DNA of 64,000 nt from Hymenopellis radicata (lineage: Eukaryota > Basidiomycota > Agaricomycetes > Agaricales > Physalacriaceae), in contig JADNRX010000106.1 in NCBI GenBank assembly GCA_015501595.1, positions 1 through 64,000 of the forward strand, written 5' to 3'. The translations under genes were made by a program, and so were the position numbers. Below the pieces are notes generated by a model that worked only from the letters and a program-made list of their open reading frames with translations, did no database searches and had not been told where the DNA came from. Numbering within the stretch: the stretch's first letter is position 1; each line of letters opens with the position of its first letter. Of this stretch, positions 1 to 11,068 are shown piece by piece.

Positions 1-808
1 GAGCACTCTGCCATACTACGAGCAGATCCGAACGCGTACGCCGAGGCATATCAGCAGTACGCCGCCAAGGCACCGCAGATTGGCACTGTTCCGCCCCGCG
101 GCGAATACGAGGAGCACATTTTGCTTGGGGAGCAACTTCTTGAAAAGGAATGTGTTACATTCTACGAGTAAGCATGCATGTTCTTTGAGTTGGTAAGTCG
201 TGTCGAAGCTGTTAACACGCTCGCCTATCTCTGTCGCCTTCAGATGACGCTTATTTCTGAATTGAGCTGGCCGATTCAGAAGGCAATAAGGGAATATGTG
301 ACAGCTAAACAGTAAGCCACTGTCGCATCCTTTCATGTTTTGATATTCACAATGTGATAGTGCGAACCATCAATATGCGCCGTCGCATGCTGTCATTCCG
401 CAAAACCCACACCCTCTTCTTAGAGCTGCGCTTTATGGACCCGGTTCAAACACGCCCACATCCATACCACCCGACGATGACATTGAATATCCCGTTGTTC
501 TTCCCGGGAAGCCATTCTCCTGGAGCGACATTCAGCACTATCCTCGCACATCGGTCTTGCCCACAGATGTAGCCCTTTATAAAAGTAATCCGGAACTCCT
601 CAGCAAACTAACTTTCACGGCGTCTGGCGATATGGGCGACGAAGCCTTCCGGGTTTCGTGCTTTTTAACAACTTTAGGGAAGGACTCGGAGAAGATATTC
701 TATCTCGTTCATGCAGATGAGGGCGCGGACGCTGTTGGCTACTCGAGTTTCGATTTCTTTACTCTTCTCGAAACATCGCAGCGTGTTCTCACTGAGGGTA
801 GCAACTAG
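1..808 (+). CDS. Unknown protein, C-terminal part (5' end outside window)
   Basis: Three coding stretches are visible. Bases 1-168 are open from the window edge. Bases 244-311 and 361-808 are joined by a clean 49-nt intron (312-360, GTAAGC...TAG) that keeps frame. The last exon encodes a proline-rich stretch, then a globular-looking tail, and ends at TAG 806-808. The join between the first two stretches is unclear: the obvious donor at 168 leads to a stop after the acceptor at 243, so a weaker donor near 154 or a base error is needed. I recognise no domain. The upstream part is missing, so no function is offered. Confidence 0.5.
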
Positions 809-1732
809 TGGCACTGGTCCTTCCTGATGTGACATGTGTTCTATACTTGCGTTCTGGACTGTTTACTAATGGTGAGAGTATTGTATTATTTCAACTAAGG
901 TCGTCGCTACCAGCGAGTGCGGCGACAGCTATTGTCTAATGGCTCCACTTTGTTTAAGACGTCGCCCATAGAGGTCGAGACAAGTCGAGCCTGCGATTAC
1001 CAGGCTCGATACTTGAGCACGTTGTTTGGCTTGACCCAGGCGTGCACGGTCAAGCCTGTCATCGAGGCTCAAATGATACTCTTGAGCACGCTCCTTCCGC
1101 GGTTGAAGCAGAGGATTCGCCGTTGGGCTTAGTCCCATCAAGATCGTCTTCGACTTCGACAGGTAGGCGATTACCATGACGTTCAATCGCCTCCGTACAC
1201 CACCTCTTTTCTTGGATGTTAGGTCTCGAGGGTGGCGGCCATATGAGGGTCGGTTGGAAACTGCTTGTCTCGTGAACTCGACATGTTACATACACCTCAT
1301 CCGTCCGGATTTGGAAGTTGCGCACCCTTCTCCTGACCATCACCAGCGCTCGAACATTTTCCCCACCCTCTAACTGCTGCTACGTTTCTGTGCCCTTACC
1401 TCAGACTGCATTTTAGCCTTTTACCGGAGCGTGTCCTTACCTGCCTGCGCACCAGTGGTCGATCCGCAGCAAAAACCCTGTCTTGGCACCTCTTCTAGCT
1501 ATCGAAACACTGCACTTACTCAGCTCAAACGCGTAACTGTGACGGATGGGTGGATGTATCGCCATGTACGCATCAGGGCCATGTTTCTCAGGCGGATCGG
1601 ACGGTTGTCCAGTTGCTTGGTAAATCCCACCGTGTTTCTTCTCCCGCGCTACCCAATCACCGGCTGCGGTTTACGCACACTCCCAACCCGCCAGACTGTG
1701 AAATCTTACGTTTGGTAGGGATGCCAGGATCA
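809..1732. other. Intergenic stretch, no supported gene
   Basis: Only short overlapping open frames occur here, without splice-supported continuity or family resemblance. It probably holds the 3' flank of the upstream gene and the promoter region of the peroxygenase that follows. Confidence 0.4.
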
Positions 1733-1738
1733 TATAAA
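1733..1738 (+). promoter_or_regulatory. TATA box of the short peroxygenase gene
   Basis: TATAAA lies 58 bases before the ATG at 1796. This spacing supports 1796 as the start rather than the in-frame ATGs at 1721 or 1742, which sit upstream of or next to the TATA element. Confidence 0.5.
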
Positions 1739-1795
1739 GCCATGGTTGACGATAATGAAAAGTATCTGCTTCTTGTTCTACTTTTCTTATTTGCC

Positions 1796-2826
1796 ATGGT
1801 TTTCATTTCATCTTTACTATTCCTTCTTCCCGCCACTCTTGCCTTGGTCAAGCAAGCGTGTGCATTTCCAGGCGGTAATCATGAATTCATTGCCCCCGGT
1901 CCCAACGATGTCAGAAGTCCTTGTCCTGGACTGAACAGGTCAGTATGCACCTCTGTAAAATGTACGCGCGCAAGGCTAACCGGCTTTATCTTCAGTCTTG
2001 CCAACCACGGCTACCTTCCACGCGACGGGAAGAACATCACCATCCCAATCATGATGCAGGCTGGAATTGGTGAGGTTTTCGCATTTAAAACGATTCATTG
2101 CGTGTTTCTCAACCTGCATCCTTCTTCTAGAGGGTTTCAACGTCCAGCCTGATGTCATCCTCCTCGCGGCCAGAGTCAGTCTCTTAACCTCGACGTCTGC
2201 TTGGGATGCTTTCAGCTTGGAAGACATCAGACTGTTCGTGTGCGCCTTGTCTCTCTTCATTCTCAGGCTGACGACAATTCAAAGTCACGGCAATATTGAA
2301 CACGATGCCTCCGTTTCACGTATGGATGAAGCACTCGGCAGCAACTGGGAGTTCAACGAGGAGATCTATTCTGTTCTCGCCAATTCGAACCCGGGCTCGG
2401 ATAACTACAACGCCTCGTCCGCTGGGGCGGTTCAGCACGAGCGTCTGATGCAGTCATTGAGGGATAACAACCAGACGATGAACACGCTCAGTGAGATGAC
2501 TATCCGCACGAGGGAAAGCGCTCTCTATCTCAGTGTCATGGGTAATGCGACCACGGGAGAGGCTCCAAAGACGTGGGTTCTGAGTCTACTGCCGTTGAGG
2601 CGTTTGCTGATCTCTTTGTGTTAGGTTTGTGGATGTCTTCTTCAGGCAGGAACGTCTGCCGATTGAAGAGGGCTGGAAGAGGTCGCCGGTACCAATCACC
2701 TCTGACACGATCGGTAATATTGAACAGGTCATCTTCGATACTTCGGACTGGGTCAGCAGCGAAGGTCAATGTGCTTGGGTGAGGACCAGCCCCGGTGACG
2801 ACCTGTCTGTTGTTGGTCCTGCATAA
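1796..2826 (+). CDS. Unspecific peroxygenase, short heme-thiolate type
   Basis: Exons 1796-1938, 1996-2069, 2131-2233, 2285-2572 and 2625-2826 join in frame to 269 aa, the usual size of short family-I heme-thiolate peroxidases. An N-terminal hydrophobic signal peptide (about 20 aa) is followed by the PCP motif in SPCPGLNSLANHG, whose cysteine is the proximal heme ligand. The EHD motif follows in IEHDASVSR, and further on come the family blocks ANSNPGSD, IRTRESALYLSVMGN and RLPIEEGW. Enzymes of this family are secreted and use H2O2 to hydroxylate or epoxidise varied substrates. The third intron has an unusual donor (GTTCGT), but this choice restores the conserved LHGNIEHD junction. The GMC oxidase at 5821 is a plausible peroxide source. 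Confidence 0.93.
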
Positions 2827-2970
2827 CTGCTTCGGCGGCGCCAATACATAGTACAGACTTCTTTATGATACCACCTGGGACTTGCATTTTATTATACACT
2901 TCACTGTTTAGCTATTCGCTTCTTACACCTCTTCCTTTTCAATTAGCTAAACTAAACTGGACAATCTTTT

Positions 2971-3678
2971 TCATGCAACGGCATCTTCAGTGTGAATACA
3001 GCTTCCGCGATACTCAAGGACCCATCTCTCCTTCTTCACCACCTGTCCTATCACCTCCGTTCGCCATGGTGTGTCCGTCGCCTTCTTGAACTCTGGAGTC
3101 TTGAATGCCTTCTCATCAGCCCATTCGTGTAACGCTAGATACGCCGGGGCGTCATCTTCCGCCGAACTCGTCTCGGCCAGAAGGTATCGATTAGAGGAGA
3201 TCCAAAACGGTACCGCGCTCAATAGAGGTACGTGTTCCTCTGCGTACCAGGAGTTGAAGCTGTTCTCGGAAGATGGAGACGGCGTCATCGCGTTAATGAC
3301 AAGACGATGCCCGACCGTCTCGTCAGATGGCGGGATGAGCGGACCGGACAGGTATGGATTATAAAGGCGGGGTTTCACGCGTAGAGCAGTCAATGTTGAC
3401 GATTCAGCGAAGGAAGTTGTGATACGATGAAGGTCTGGATCTTCTGCCACTTCGGATAAAGAGGCTCCCAGTAGATCTGAGTCCGTGGTCGCGTAGAAGC
3501 GCGCGCTGGTTATCCCAAGCGACGCGTAGATACGGCCGATCTCTGTGCAGAATGGTGAGAATTTGAATGATTGGCTAGGAATGGAGAATCTACCATTCCA
3601 TTCAGCGGACACGAGCCCTTCAGTCCGTTGTATGTGATTTTTAGTCTCGATGAGGACCAAAAGCAACTTGGAGGTCAT
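2971..3678 (-). CDS. EthD-like / dimeric alpha-beta barrel protein
   Basis: The open frame gives 235 aa. A good 51-nt intron (3543-3593, GTAGAT...CACAG) lies inside it and keeps frame, so the spliced product is probably 218 aa. The C-terminal half has the pattern SWYAEEHVPLLSAVPFW...RYLL followed by YLALHEWAD. This resembles the EthD/DUF1330-like ferredoxin-type barrels in which a WY-EEH-P block precedes the second strand. The N-terminal repeat of the fold looks degenerate. Such proteins are cytosolic, and some assist degradation or biosynthesis of small aromatics. There is no signal peptide. It sits between a peroxygenase and a GMC oxidase, which is suggestive only. Confidence 0.65.
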   Translation of the reverse strand: MTSKLLLVLIETKNHIQRTEGLVSAEWNGRFSIPSQSFKFSPFCTEIGRIYASLGITSARFYATTDSDLLGASLSEVAEDPDLHRITTSFAESSTLTALRVKPRLYNPYLSGPLIPPSDETVGHRLVINAMTPSPSSENSFNSWYAEEHVPLLSAVPFWISSNRYLLAETSSAEDDAPAYLALHEWADEKAFKTPEFKKATDTPWRTEVIGQVVKKERWVLEYRGSCIHTEDAVA

Positions 3679-5772
3679 TGAGATTGGTCAAGATGTGGTC
3701 GACCGTCGGGCCGCCACATCCGTTTGTCGGAGTGTGCACACGTGGTTCTGTTGAACTCATTTTTAAACAACCATCTATCCTCGAAGTCTAGGCTGATTCC
3801 TAGAGGTTCTCACTAGTCACTTTGCGAACGTGAAGCGCTTGAGGCGATGACAGTTCTGCCTTGCGAATACACGCCCGATGGCAGTCGAGTGTGGGCCAGT
3901 CCATTCCCTTGCATCAGCATGCTTGCGGCTTGCCAAGCCCATACATCAGGCCTCAGGGCCCGGTTTGTAGGACTGTAGAACGACTTCTGCTCCGTATTTT
4001 TCGTCATCTTCTACGCACTCGAAATCTGATGTCGCGTTCAAACCTTTCGATGCCATGTACGTTGTTGTTGTTGTTGTTAAACAGCCGATTGGCCCACAGG
4101 ACCGGCTGGCCGCAAGAGGTGCGCACGCGATGACGACATAAGCCATCACCCGTACGTCTCTTGCGCTCTCTACCCTCCCAAGAAGCCGAGCTCACCGTCG
4201 AACCACGGCGGTAGAACTTCAAGGTCAGGCAGGAGCACCAAAGGAGAGGAGAATACGAGAAGTATGTTCGCAATTCAACAGAGATAGTGCTCGGCTTGTT
4301 CGGCGTGAGCGGCATCCGGCAATCACCGGCAAACTGTACAGTGCGACTGAAGCCACCAAAACTTTATGTACCAACGTTGAGCCAGGCGGCCAAAAGAAAG
4401 AGAAATATATATATATATGAGGCCATCTTCGTCGCTTGAACCGACTTACACAGGATGCCAGTTCAACGATAAGGTAGAAAAAGACAGAAAGCGGTTTGCA
4501 TGTCTCTCGCAATAGCGTGCTTGGCTCGTGCTCGAGTCGCGGCTTTCAACCGAACGTAGCTTACGCCTATCGTGCTCGGGTCGTAGCCTTCAACGTCCTC
4601 GATCCAAGATTCTAAGACGCAAATAAAACAATGCCTATGCCTATTGAGCTCGGGTCACAGCAGAACGTAGCACACGCCTATCGAGCTCGGGTCGTGGCCT
4701 TCAACGTCTAAAGAAATCTGGGCGGCAGTGATGTGGTGGTGGTTGGAACGAGAGAACGTGATCCTGTATAACAACTTGAAGGTTCGCTGTTTAGTAACGC
4801 GAGTCGGATACAAGGAACCAAGTACGGGTACCTGCAGAGGGATAAGTAGGCCGTGCAGTGCGCGCCGTATACCCTTGTGTGTTCTTCTTTATTCATCCAG
4901 GGAGGCGGCTTGCGACAGAGTGGGAGAATCCATTTAATATGATACTTTCGCGAATCAGACATGGTTTATATTCCTCGCATTGTTCAGTCCGTCAAACGCC
5001 TCATCAACAACGCCGAAAAGTGTAGAGTCAAAGTTATGGTGCTATAGCAGTGAATGAGAGGCAACAAGGAAGGAAGCATGTAGGGTTGAGATCGTCCGAG
5101 GAATACGAGTCTAAGACTAAGAAGAGCAGATATATGCGAGTGGATTTGACGGAATTTCTCGACTGAAGAAAAGTCACGGCCGCGGCACAATTTCTTCACA
5201 CCGTCGATAAACAGGCTCAGAGTCAGCCCGACCTTGGACTTTGAACGGGTCGACATCGTGGTGGAAGAGGGGATCAAGAGGAGTTTCCTTTTTTGGACCT
5301 GCCTTTTTACCTCCATGTGCTAGCAGAATTGAAGCAGGATTGACAGGCATCGAAAATTGTCTAGTCCAGGTTACTGAATGGAACCCGCACAGGGGTACGC
5401 GAAGGAGGGTTCTTCCTCAGGCCTCAGGTGACTCCCTATTTCCGCTTGCCGCGTCGAGACTTCAAAGAAATAATTTACGAGCTTCATCAAGTTGGTTCTA
5501 TTGACTGTTAATTCTCCATACTGACCGCCTCTCATTTACAGGATGCGAACTGTTATGAAGCTGTGGCTTGCCTACTGACTCACGCACCGAGCATATGTAC
5601 TAGTCCACTCCACCTGTTCCCTGCTCGTGATGTTACTCCCGCCGGTCCCAATATCATCATCAGAATTCTCGGCTCAGGCTAAAGAAGCCTGTGAACTCCT
5701 CGTCACATCCTTTCGGACCCCAACTTGTACATACGTAACGTCGAACTCTGACGCATCTATTATGGAAAACCG
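3679..5772. other. Long gene-poor stretch with simple repeats
   Basis: I see no coding sequence I can support. It contains a GTT trinucleotide run (4061-4078), an AT run (4405-4418) and a small family of diverged 20-25-base repeats listed separately. Its 3' end forms the promoter of the GMC oxidase gene. Confidence 0.4.
4527..4706. repeat. Cluster of diverged short repeats
   Basis: The phrase CTCGGGTCGTGGCCTTCAAC recurs with small changes near 4531, 4575 and 4687, and a shortened form occurs near 4648. Between them a second phrase, AACGTAGC..ACGCCTATCG, occurs three times. The result is an imperfect higher-order tandem array of roughly 45-60 bases per unit, partly decayed. Confidence 0.6.
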
Positions 5773-5780
5773 TATAAAAG
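5773..5780 (+). promoter_or_regulatory. TATA box of the GMC oxidoreductase gene
   Basis: TATAAAAG sits 48 bases before the ATG at 5821. It is a strong canonical TATA and implies well-defined, probably inducible transcription. Confidence 0.6.
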
Positions 5781-5820
5781 GCGGATTGGCTCCGACGTTC
5801 TTTCCAACCCCCCACGAAAC

Positions 5821-8044
5821 ATGCACCTCTCTAATGCAATCGCGTTATGCCTTGCGAGCTTCGTGGCCCCCACTCTTGGGGTGGTGTACACCAACATTGC
5901 CGATATCAAAGGCTTGAATGCGTACGACTTCGTAATTGTTGGAGGTAAGCTCTTCCGCGTCTTGCCTTCTCAGCTTGGTAACGAGGGTTATGCATAGCGG
6001 GACCTGGTGGCAGCACCGTCGCGAATCGCCTAACGGAAGATTCGTCAAATAGTGTCTTGCTCGTCGAAGCGGGAGGAGCGTGAGTCGATTCATTTCTCGC
6101 TCATTCTCTACCTTCATCATCTTGACAGTAATGACGGAGATATCACGGTCGACGTGCCACTTCTTTGTACGCGGTTAACGCCCAACACGCCGTATGATTG
6201 GAATTATACCACGATCCCTCAAGCGGGTCTCAATAACCGTGTCGTCCCATTCCCTACAGGATTCGGGCTTGGTGGTTCCACGTCCGTTAGTGCGTACAAG
6301 TCCACAGGTGGTCCCGCCAACCTTCATTGACCGCTTTTGCTCCAGACTGCCTAGTATACACTCGCGGATCATCAGATGACATCGACACATGGGCTGAAAT
6401 GACTGGTGACGAGGGATGGTCATGGGCCAATATGCTACCGTACTTCATGAAGGTAAGATCTTACGCTATATATATCGGTCTTCATTAAGCACACCATAGA
6501 GCGAGAAATTTAACCTTCCTCGAGATGGTCACGACCCTACGGGACAGTATCTGCCTGAATTTCACGGTACCGACGGTGTCATCGGTGTCAGCCTCCCAGG
6601 CTTTTCGCGCGCCATTGATGATAGAATCATGAACACGACGTCAGAGCTCGCAGAGTTTCCCTATGCCATCGACATGAATTCCGGAGAGCAACTTGGTGTT
6701 GGTGAGCTCTGCAAGTTATTCATTCGTATCAAGTTCTAACACATGTATTTAGGCTGGGTTCAGGCCTTGGTCGACACTGGAGCACGCTCGAGTGCTAAAG
6801 CTCACCTTACTGGTCCGGCCGCCGCTCGTTCCAATCTCGATATCCTCCTGTATACAAGGTCGCTCGGTCGTTCGACGGTGTATCAGAGATGGCATTCTAT
6901 CGTTCCGTGGTGTTGAAGTTTTGGATGCGACAGATGGTTTGTCTACATTTTCGGAATTGGCTGGTTGCTCATGTTTCGCAGGTTCGTTCAAAACCCTTCA
7001 GGCAAAGAAGGAGGTTATTCTCTCCGCGGGCTCCGTCAACACGCCTAACATCCTCATGCACTCGGGCATCGGCGAGTCTGCGCTTTTGTCTTCTTTGGGT
7101 ATTGATGTACTCGTCGACCTCCCTCTGTCGGCAAGAATCTCACCGATCATGTTGGCGTATCCTCGACGTTCATTGTCAACTCGACCAGAACTTGGGATAC
7201 CATCATCCGCAACGAGACCTTGTTAGATGGATGGCTTGAGGAATGGCAGGAGTCGAGGACAGGCATACTGGTCGACACTTCCGAAAACCATGCTGCCTGG
7301 TTGCGCCTCCCAGATAACGCGACTATCTGGGAAACACATGCAGACCCATCCTCTGGTAACCTTACGGCTCATTATGAGTTCCTCTTCCAAGTAAGATCGC
7401 TTCTGTTTGCTCGATTAAGGTCACTGATGATTTCTTAGAACGGCTTGAACAGCGTGACAGAATCCGGGAACTATCTTAACCTTCCCACAGCCTGTGTCTC
7501 CCCGACCTCGCGTGAGTACCATTTATGTTGTATATCTAACTTGCTAACGAGTGTTCAGGTGGCTTCGTTTCAATCAACTCAAGCGATCCATTTGCCGTCC
7601 CGCTTGTCAACCCCAACCTTCTCAACGAGGAAATCGACCTGCTCATTGTCAGAGAGGCAATCAAGAGCGCACGTCGATTCATGGCCGCTCCCGCTTGGGA
7701 CGGTTACGTTCTCGGTTCCTTGAACAACAATGCCACGACTGACGACGAGATTGATGAGTTCGTTCGGAATAACGCTGTTTCCTTCTTCCACCCAGTCTCG
7801 ACGTCAAGCATGTCCCCAAGGGCGCTCAATATGGTGTCGTTGATCCAGATCTGTTGGTTAAGGGCGTAGAAGGCCTGAGAATTGTGGACGCGTCTGTTAT
7901 TGTATGTGCTACTTCTTTTGGAGTTGAAACGGATGTTGATGGTTTTTCTAGCCAAGGCTTCCTGCTGCTCATACGTCAGCACCGGTGTATGCCATGGCGG
8001 AAAGGGCGGCGGATATTATCAAGGCTGCGTACGCTACCTCATAA
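5821..8044 (+). CDS. GMC oxidoreductase, aryl-alcohol-oxidase-like
   Basis: Ten exons: 5821-5944, 5998-6079, 6129-6289, 6346-6452, 6500-6701, 6753-6936, 6982-7390, 7439-7511, 7559-7901, 7952-8044. A signal peptide (about 20 aa) is followed by the FAD-binding Rossmann motif [16 protein letters not shown], the acidic end LLVEAGG, the GGSTSVN block and [13 protein letters not shown]. The C-terminal active site has the histidine in [11 protein letters not shown] and a second in [18 protein letters not shown], the His-His pair of aryl-alcohol oxidases. Such enzymes oxidise alcohols and reduce O2 to H2O2 outside the cell. Frame is lost four times, near 6856, 6888, 7122 and 7815. Each loss fits one missing base and two lie in C runs, so I favour sequence error over a true pseudogene. 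Confidence 0.88.
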
Positions 8045-8502
8045 AACTAGTGAACAGTTGATACCACGAACGATATTCCATAATTCTTACATGAATGAAT
8101 CGAGATGTTGAAGAAGCGATTTTGGATATAGGTGCACCGTAAAACGGCCTTGGCCCCTCATTCAAAATTGGAACGACTCATGGACACGAGGACGTTCTCG
8201 CGGCTTTCGCCACTATTCATTGGGCACACGGTCACATCCCGTCCCCATCCAGTGTACTAATTAGATCGGCGCGTGTCTAAACGAACTCGTCAGCGGCGTC
8301 TGAAATACACTTGATGCTTGATAGCCCAGTCCCGGCGACGGTATTTGGATGGTGCGACTCTGATCCTGAACATCTCATGAGAGAAATCTCAGGCAACGAG
8401 CAGGCTAGAGTACTGTAGGTTTCGAGGATGTATATATGATATCATTTAGTACAACACGGAAAGGAAACTTTACAAATCTAGCGATTTGAGTACAATGAAG
8501 CT

Positions 8503-10071
8503 CTAGTAGTGATCCTTAGCGCCAGGGTATATTCCGAATACACTGCTATCCCAGTTCCTCAGCTCAAGGCATCCCAGGCCCGCGAAATGCGGAGTAACGT
8601 ATTGCGAGATGACATTGTCCACCGCGCCACCCTGGAGGAAATCAGGAGTTACCGACATGGCTGCTTGATACCTGTCACGGTGGGACTATGAGTAAGACGA
8701 GGACTGTAAAGCTGTTGATACCCACATGAAACACAATAAATTATTCCCCTTCAAGAGGTTTCTCGCGTTGAAAACGCCTCCAGTCAAATTCGCAAGATCG
8801 ACGGGCGTGAAGCTGTTTGGTGTGCCCGTCTGTAGCCAGGCATTAGTATTACCGCTTGACGATGCTCAACAGGAAAGCGAAAGCGTACGTTACGCAACAG
8901 CGATGTACTTTGGATACTCCAACAGCAGCCCAGTCAGGCTCTCCGCGAGGTCAACGAGAGTGTAGGGAGTGCGACGCCGGTACCAATTGTTGGGAATACG
9001 TTCTTGGCCACGGAGGGCTTTCAAAGCGTCGCTAAAGTTAACATTCGTGAGTTTCCTTTGACCACGGAGCTAAATATTGTACCTTACGCCGAAAAAGCTT
9101 CTGAGAACCTTTCCATTCAGCACAGGCCCGTTCTCCGTGTGGTTGCTCATGAACTCGGGAATGAAAAGGTGCGCGAGATGAGCAACAAGACCTAGTCATT
9201 TATCAATACAAGCAGTTCCGGAGACTAGGACGAAAGTCAACTTACCGGAGAACGGTGCGTTAAAGAAATGCGGGTTGTTTTGAACGGAATGGTCAAATCG
9301 CAGGCTGCAGAACGTCTTCAATGTCTCGATGTCGTAGTTAGCGCGTTCTGAAAGGGAGCGGAAAAGGTCAACAAGGATATCAGCGGCAGGGACCAGCCAT
9401 ACTAGGATCGAGATTGTACAATTGCAGAAATTGGGTGATGTTCACAGTCGTGGCGTCACCATTATTCAGATACGCGTCGGTTCGAGTGGCCGACGAATCG
9501 CCTTCGTACTTGTTATGACTACCACTGAGACCTTTGGGGGACCGAAGATCCCGGAAAGTATGCCCGACTTGGGTGGGCCGCCAATGGACCACGTGAGGGA
9601 CAAAGGATCGCCGTCCATGACGAGAGCATAGACCGAGAGGAACGCGCCCAAGTCAACACCCATGTTGAAGACCTCATGCGTAGCGGCTATTGCTTCGGTC
9701 AATGTCGTTAGACCAGATCGGTCCAGATACTGCATGTCAATGAGGTCCATATACTAGGTACGGCAAGGAATGGAATACGCACACCGTGATTGGCAAGAGA
9801 GTTCAAGCCTAGACGTGTGTGAGGTACGTGTATAGGCGAGATACTAGAACTCACCAGGGCATGGTCCTCGTAGATCGCCTTTCCTGGGCGGGCGGTAGGC
9901 GTGCTCGCCCGTAACGTCGATAAGTTGACTAGGGTCAAAGGCGTTACTGCGTTTTCCCGCGTCGCTGGATGTGCGATTGGAGAAAGGACACGCTCCTTGT
10001 GACGTTCCATGGACGGCGAACGCGAAAACAGAGGGAAGAAAGACAGATAGCAGAACGAAGGGAAGCCTCAT
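8503..10071 (-). CDS. Unspecific peroxygenase, long heme-thiolate type
   Basis: Eight exons on the minus strand: 10071-9855, 9808-9783, 9729-9403, 9347-9246, 9191-9088, 9031-8889, 8829-8726, 8671-8503. A signal peptide is followed by a long pro-like segment, then RGPCPGLNSLANHG with the heme-ligand cysteine, and SGSHNKYEGDSSATR, the EGD motif that marks the long class. Later blocks ERIPNNWYRR and TGGVFNA are typical of the family. Frame problems: one missing base at the G run 9536-9540, two at 8889-8897 (a GGN-TGT block would be restored), and an unresolved phase at the 9088/9031 junction. The gene converges with the GMC oxidase, with 458 bases between the stop codons. Confidence 0.87.
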
Positions 10072-10126
10072 AGTGGGAGAAAGAAAGTCTGTGAGCTTGG
10101 AAGTGAGCAGGCTGAGAATATACATT

Positions 10127-10132
10127 TTATAC
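10127..10132 (-). promoter_or_regulatory. TATA box of the long peroxygenase gene
   Basis: On the minus strand TATAAA lies 56 bases before the ATG at 10071. The spacing is almost the same as at the short peroxygenase and the GMC gene. Confidence 0.5.
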
Positions 10133-10388
10133 ATGACTGTGTCCGAGAACACCGCTATCGGCCAGATCTCAGAATTACGGGGATGGTTGTGTAAGCCTTG
10201 ATATTCACAGGAAAGGCGTCAGAAGTCCCTTCCTCGTTCATAAGTTGCATGCTTTTCGTCACCACTACCTTCTAGTTGATTTATAGAGTCCATGGGCATG
10301 CATTGGGTGGTCGAGTTTAACTGGACAAGTCGGCCAGAAGTTCAAAAGCGTCAGCGATCGGCGAAAGGAGCGGAAATGTCCTTATAAA

Positions 10389-10618
10389 TAGACTTCCGTT
10401 GGACAAAATTCTTGCTAAACCTCGACAGTCTTCGAATTCGATGCCATTGGAACATCGAAAGAGAGCGAATCCTTGGTATCGTCCGAACTTGAAGGAGATG
10501 GAATTTGAAGCGTTCGCGAAGCTACGGCAGAGAGCAGAAGGGTTATCCATCATAGCACCAGAATATTTTCAAGACATTTAGTCAAGTTCGGAGGCTCGAG
10601 ATGATGGTGGTCCGGTAA
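10389..10618 (+). repeat. Dispersed repeat, copy 1
   Basis: About 230 bases align with the reverse complement of 18131-18325. The best-conserved core contains ATCGAAAGAGAGCGAATCCT followed by TGGTAT.GTCCGAA. Other matching blocks are GACTTC, ACGCCATT, GTTCGCGAA and GTCAAGTTCG. Both copies keep a short common open frame (NRKRANPWY), but neither has a start context or a recognisable domain. It may be a small non-autonomous element or part of a decayed gene. Confidence 0.65.
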
Positions 10619-11068
10619 CAAGAACACTAGCCCTGACGCCACGAGAAAGTGCCTGAGGCACGTGATGTTTCACAGTAGCATCAGCTAGTAGCTCAGCTAG
10701 ACCAGATTCGCACTACGATGCTGCATCATCGGATGCCATTCTTCTTCTTCTTCGACGTCCAACAGGCATGTATGGATCCGGATCACCGCGAAATCGGAAC
10801 CGAAAGGCCGCAGCATCCAGCAAAATTTGTGCGTGCACCAGTGGCTCCCTACCAAGGGTTTTCTGTAAATAGTAAGTGTCGGAGAAAAGTCAGTTAATCG
10901 AATGAGAGAGTAGTAATGCTACAATATAAACAGGACGCCACATATAACGCGTCGGTATAGAAGTCTACTTAAGCGTACATTGTTCGAGGTAAAATGTCAC
11001 CGAAGGAGTACATATAGACAGCAGAGCCAAGGTTAGTGGAATAAAATAGCAGAGTCACAAATTGTCCA
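10619..11068. other. Intergenic stretch
   Basis: No gene is seen. This is the 3' flank of the glucanase gene. No terminal inverted repeats or target duplications could be recognised next to the dispersed repeat. Confidence 0.35.

Noticed and set aside
9380..9402. Apparent frameshift in the long peroxygenase after NLDP
   Set aside because: A normal intron (9348-9402, GTATGG...TTTCAG) explains the change of frame and restores KRANYDIETLKTF.
9754..9782. A 29-nt intron in the long peroxygenase
   Set aside because: Using the next acceptor gives a normal 53-nt intron and the better junction HGYLDRSG.
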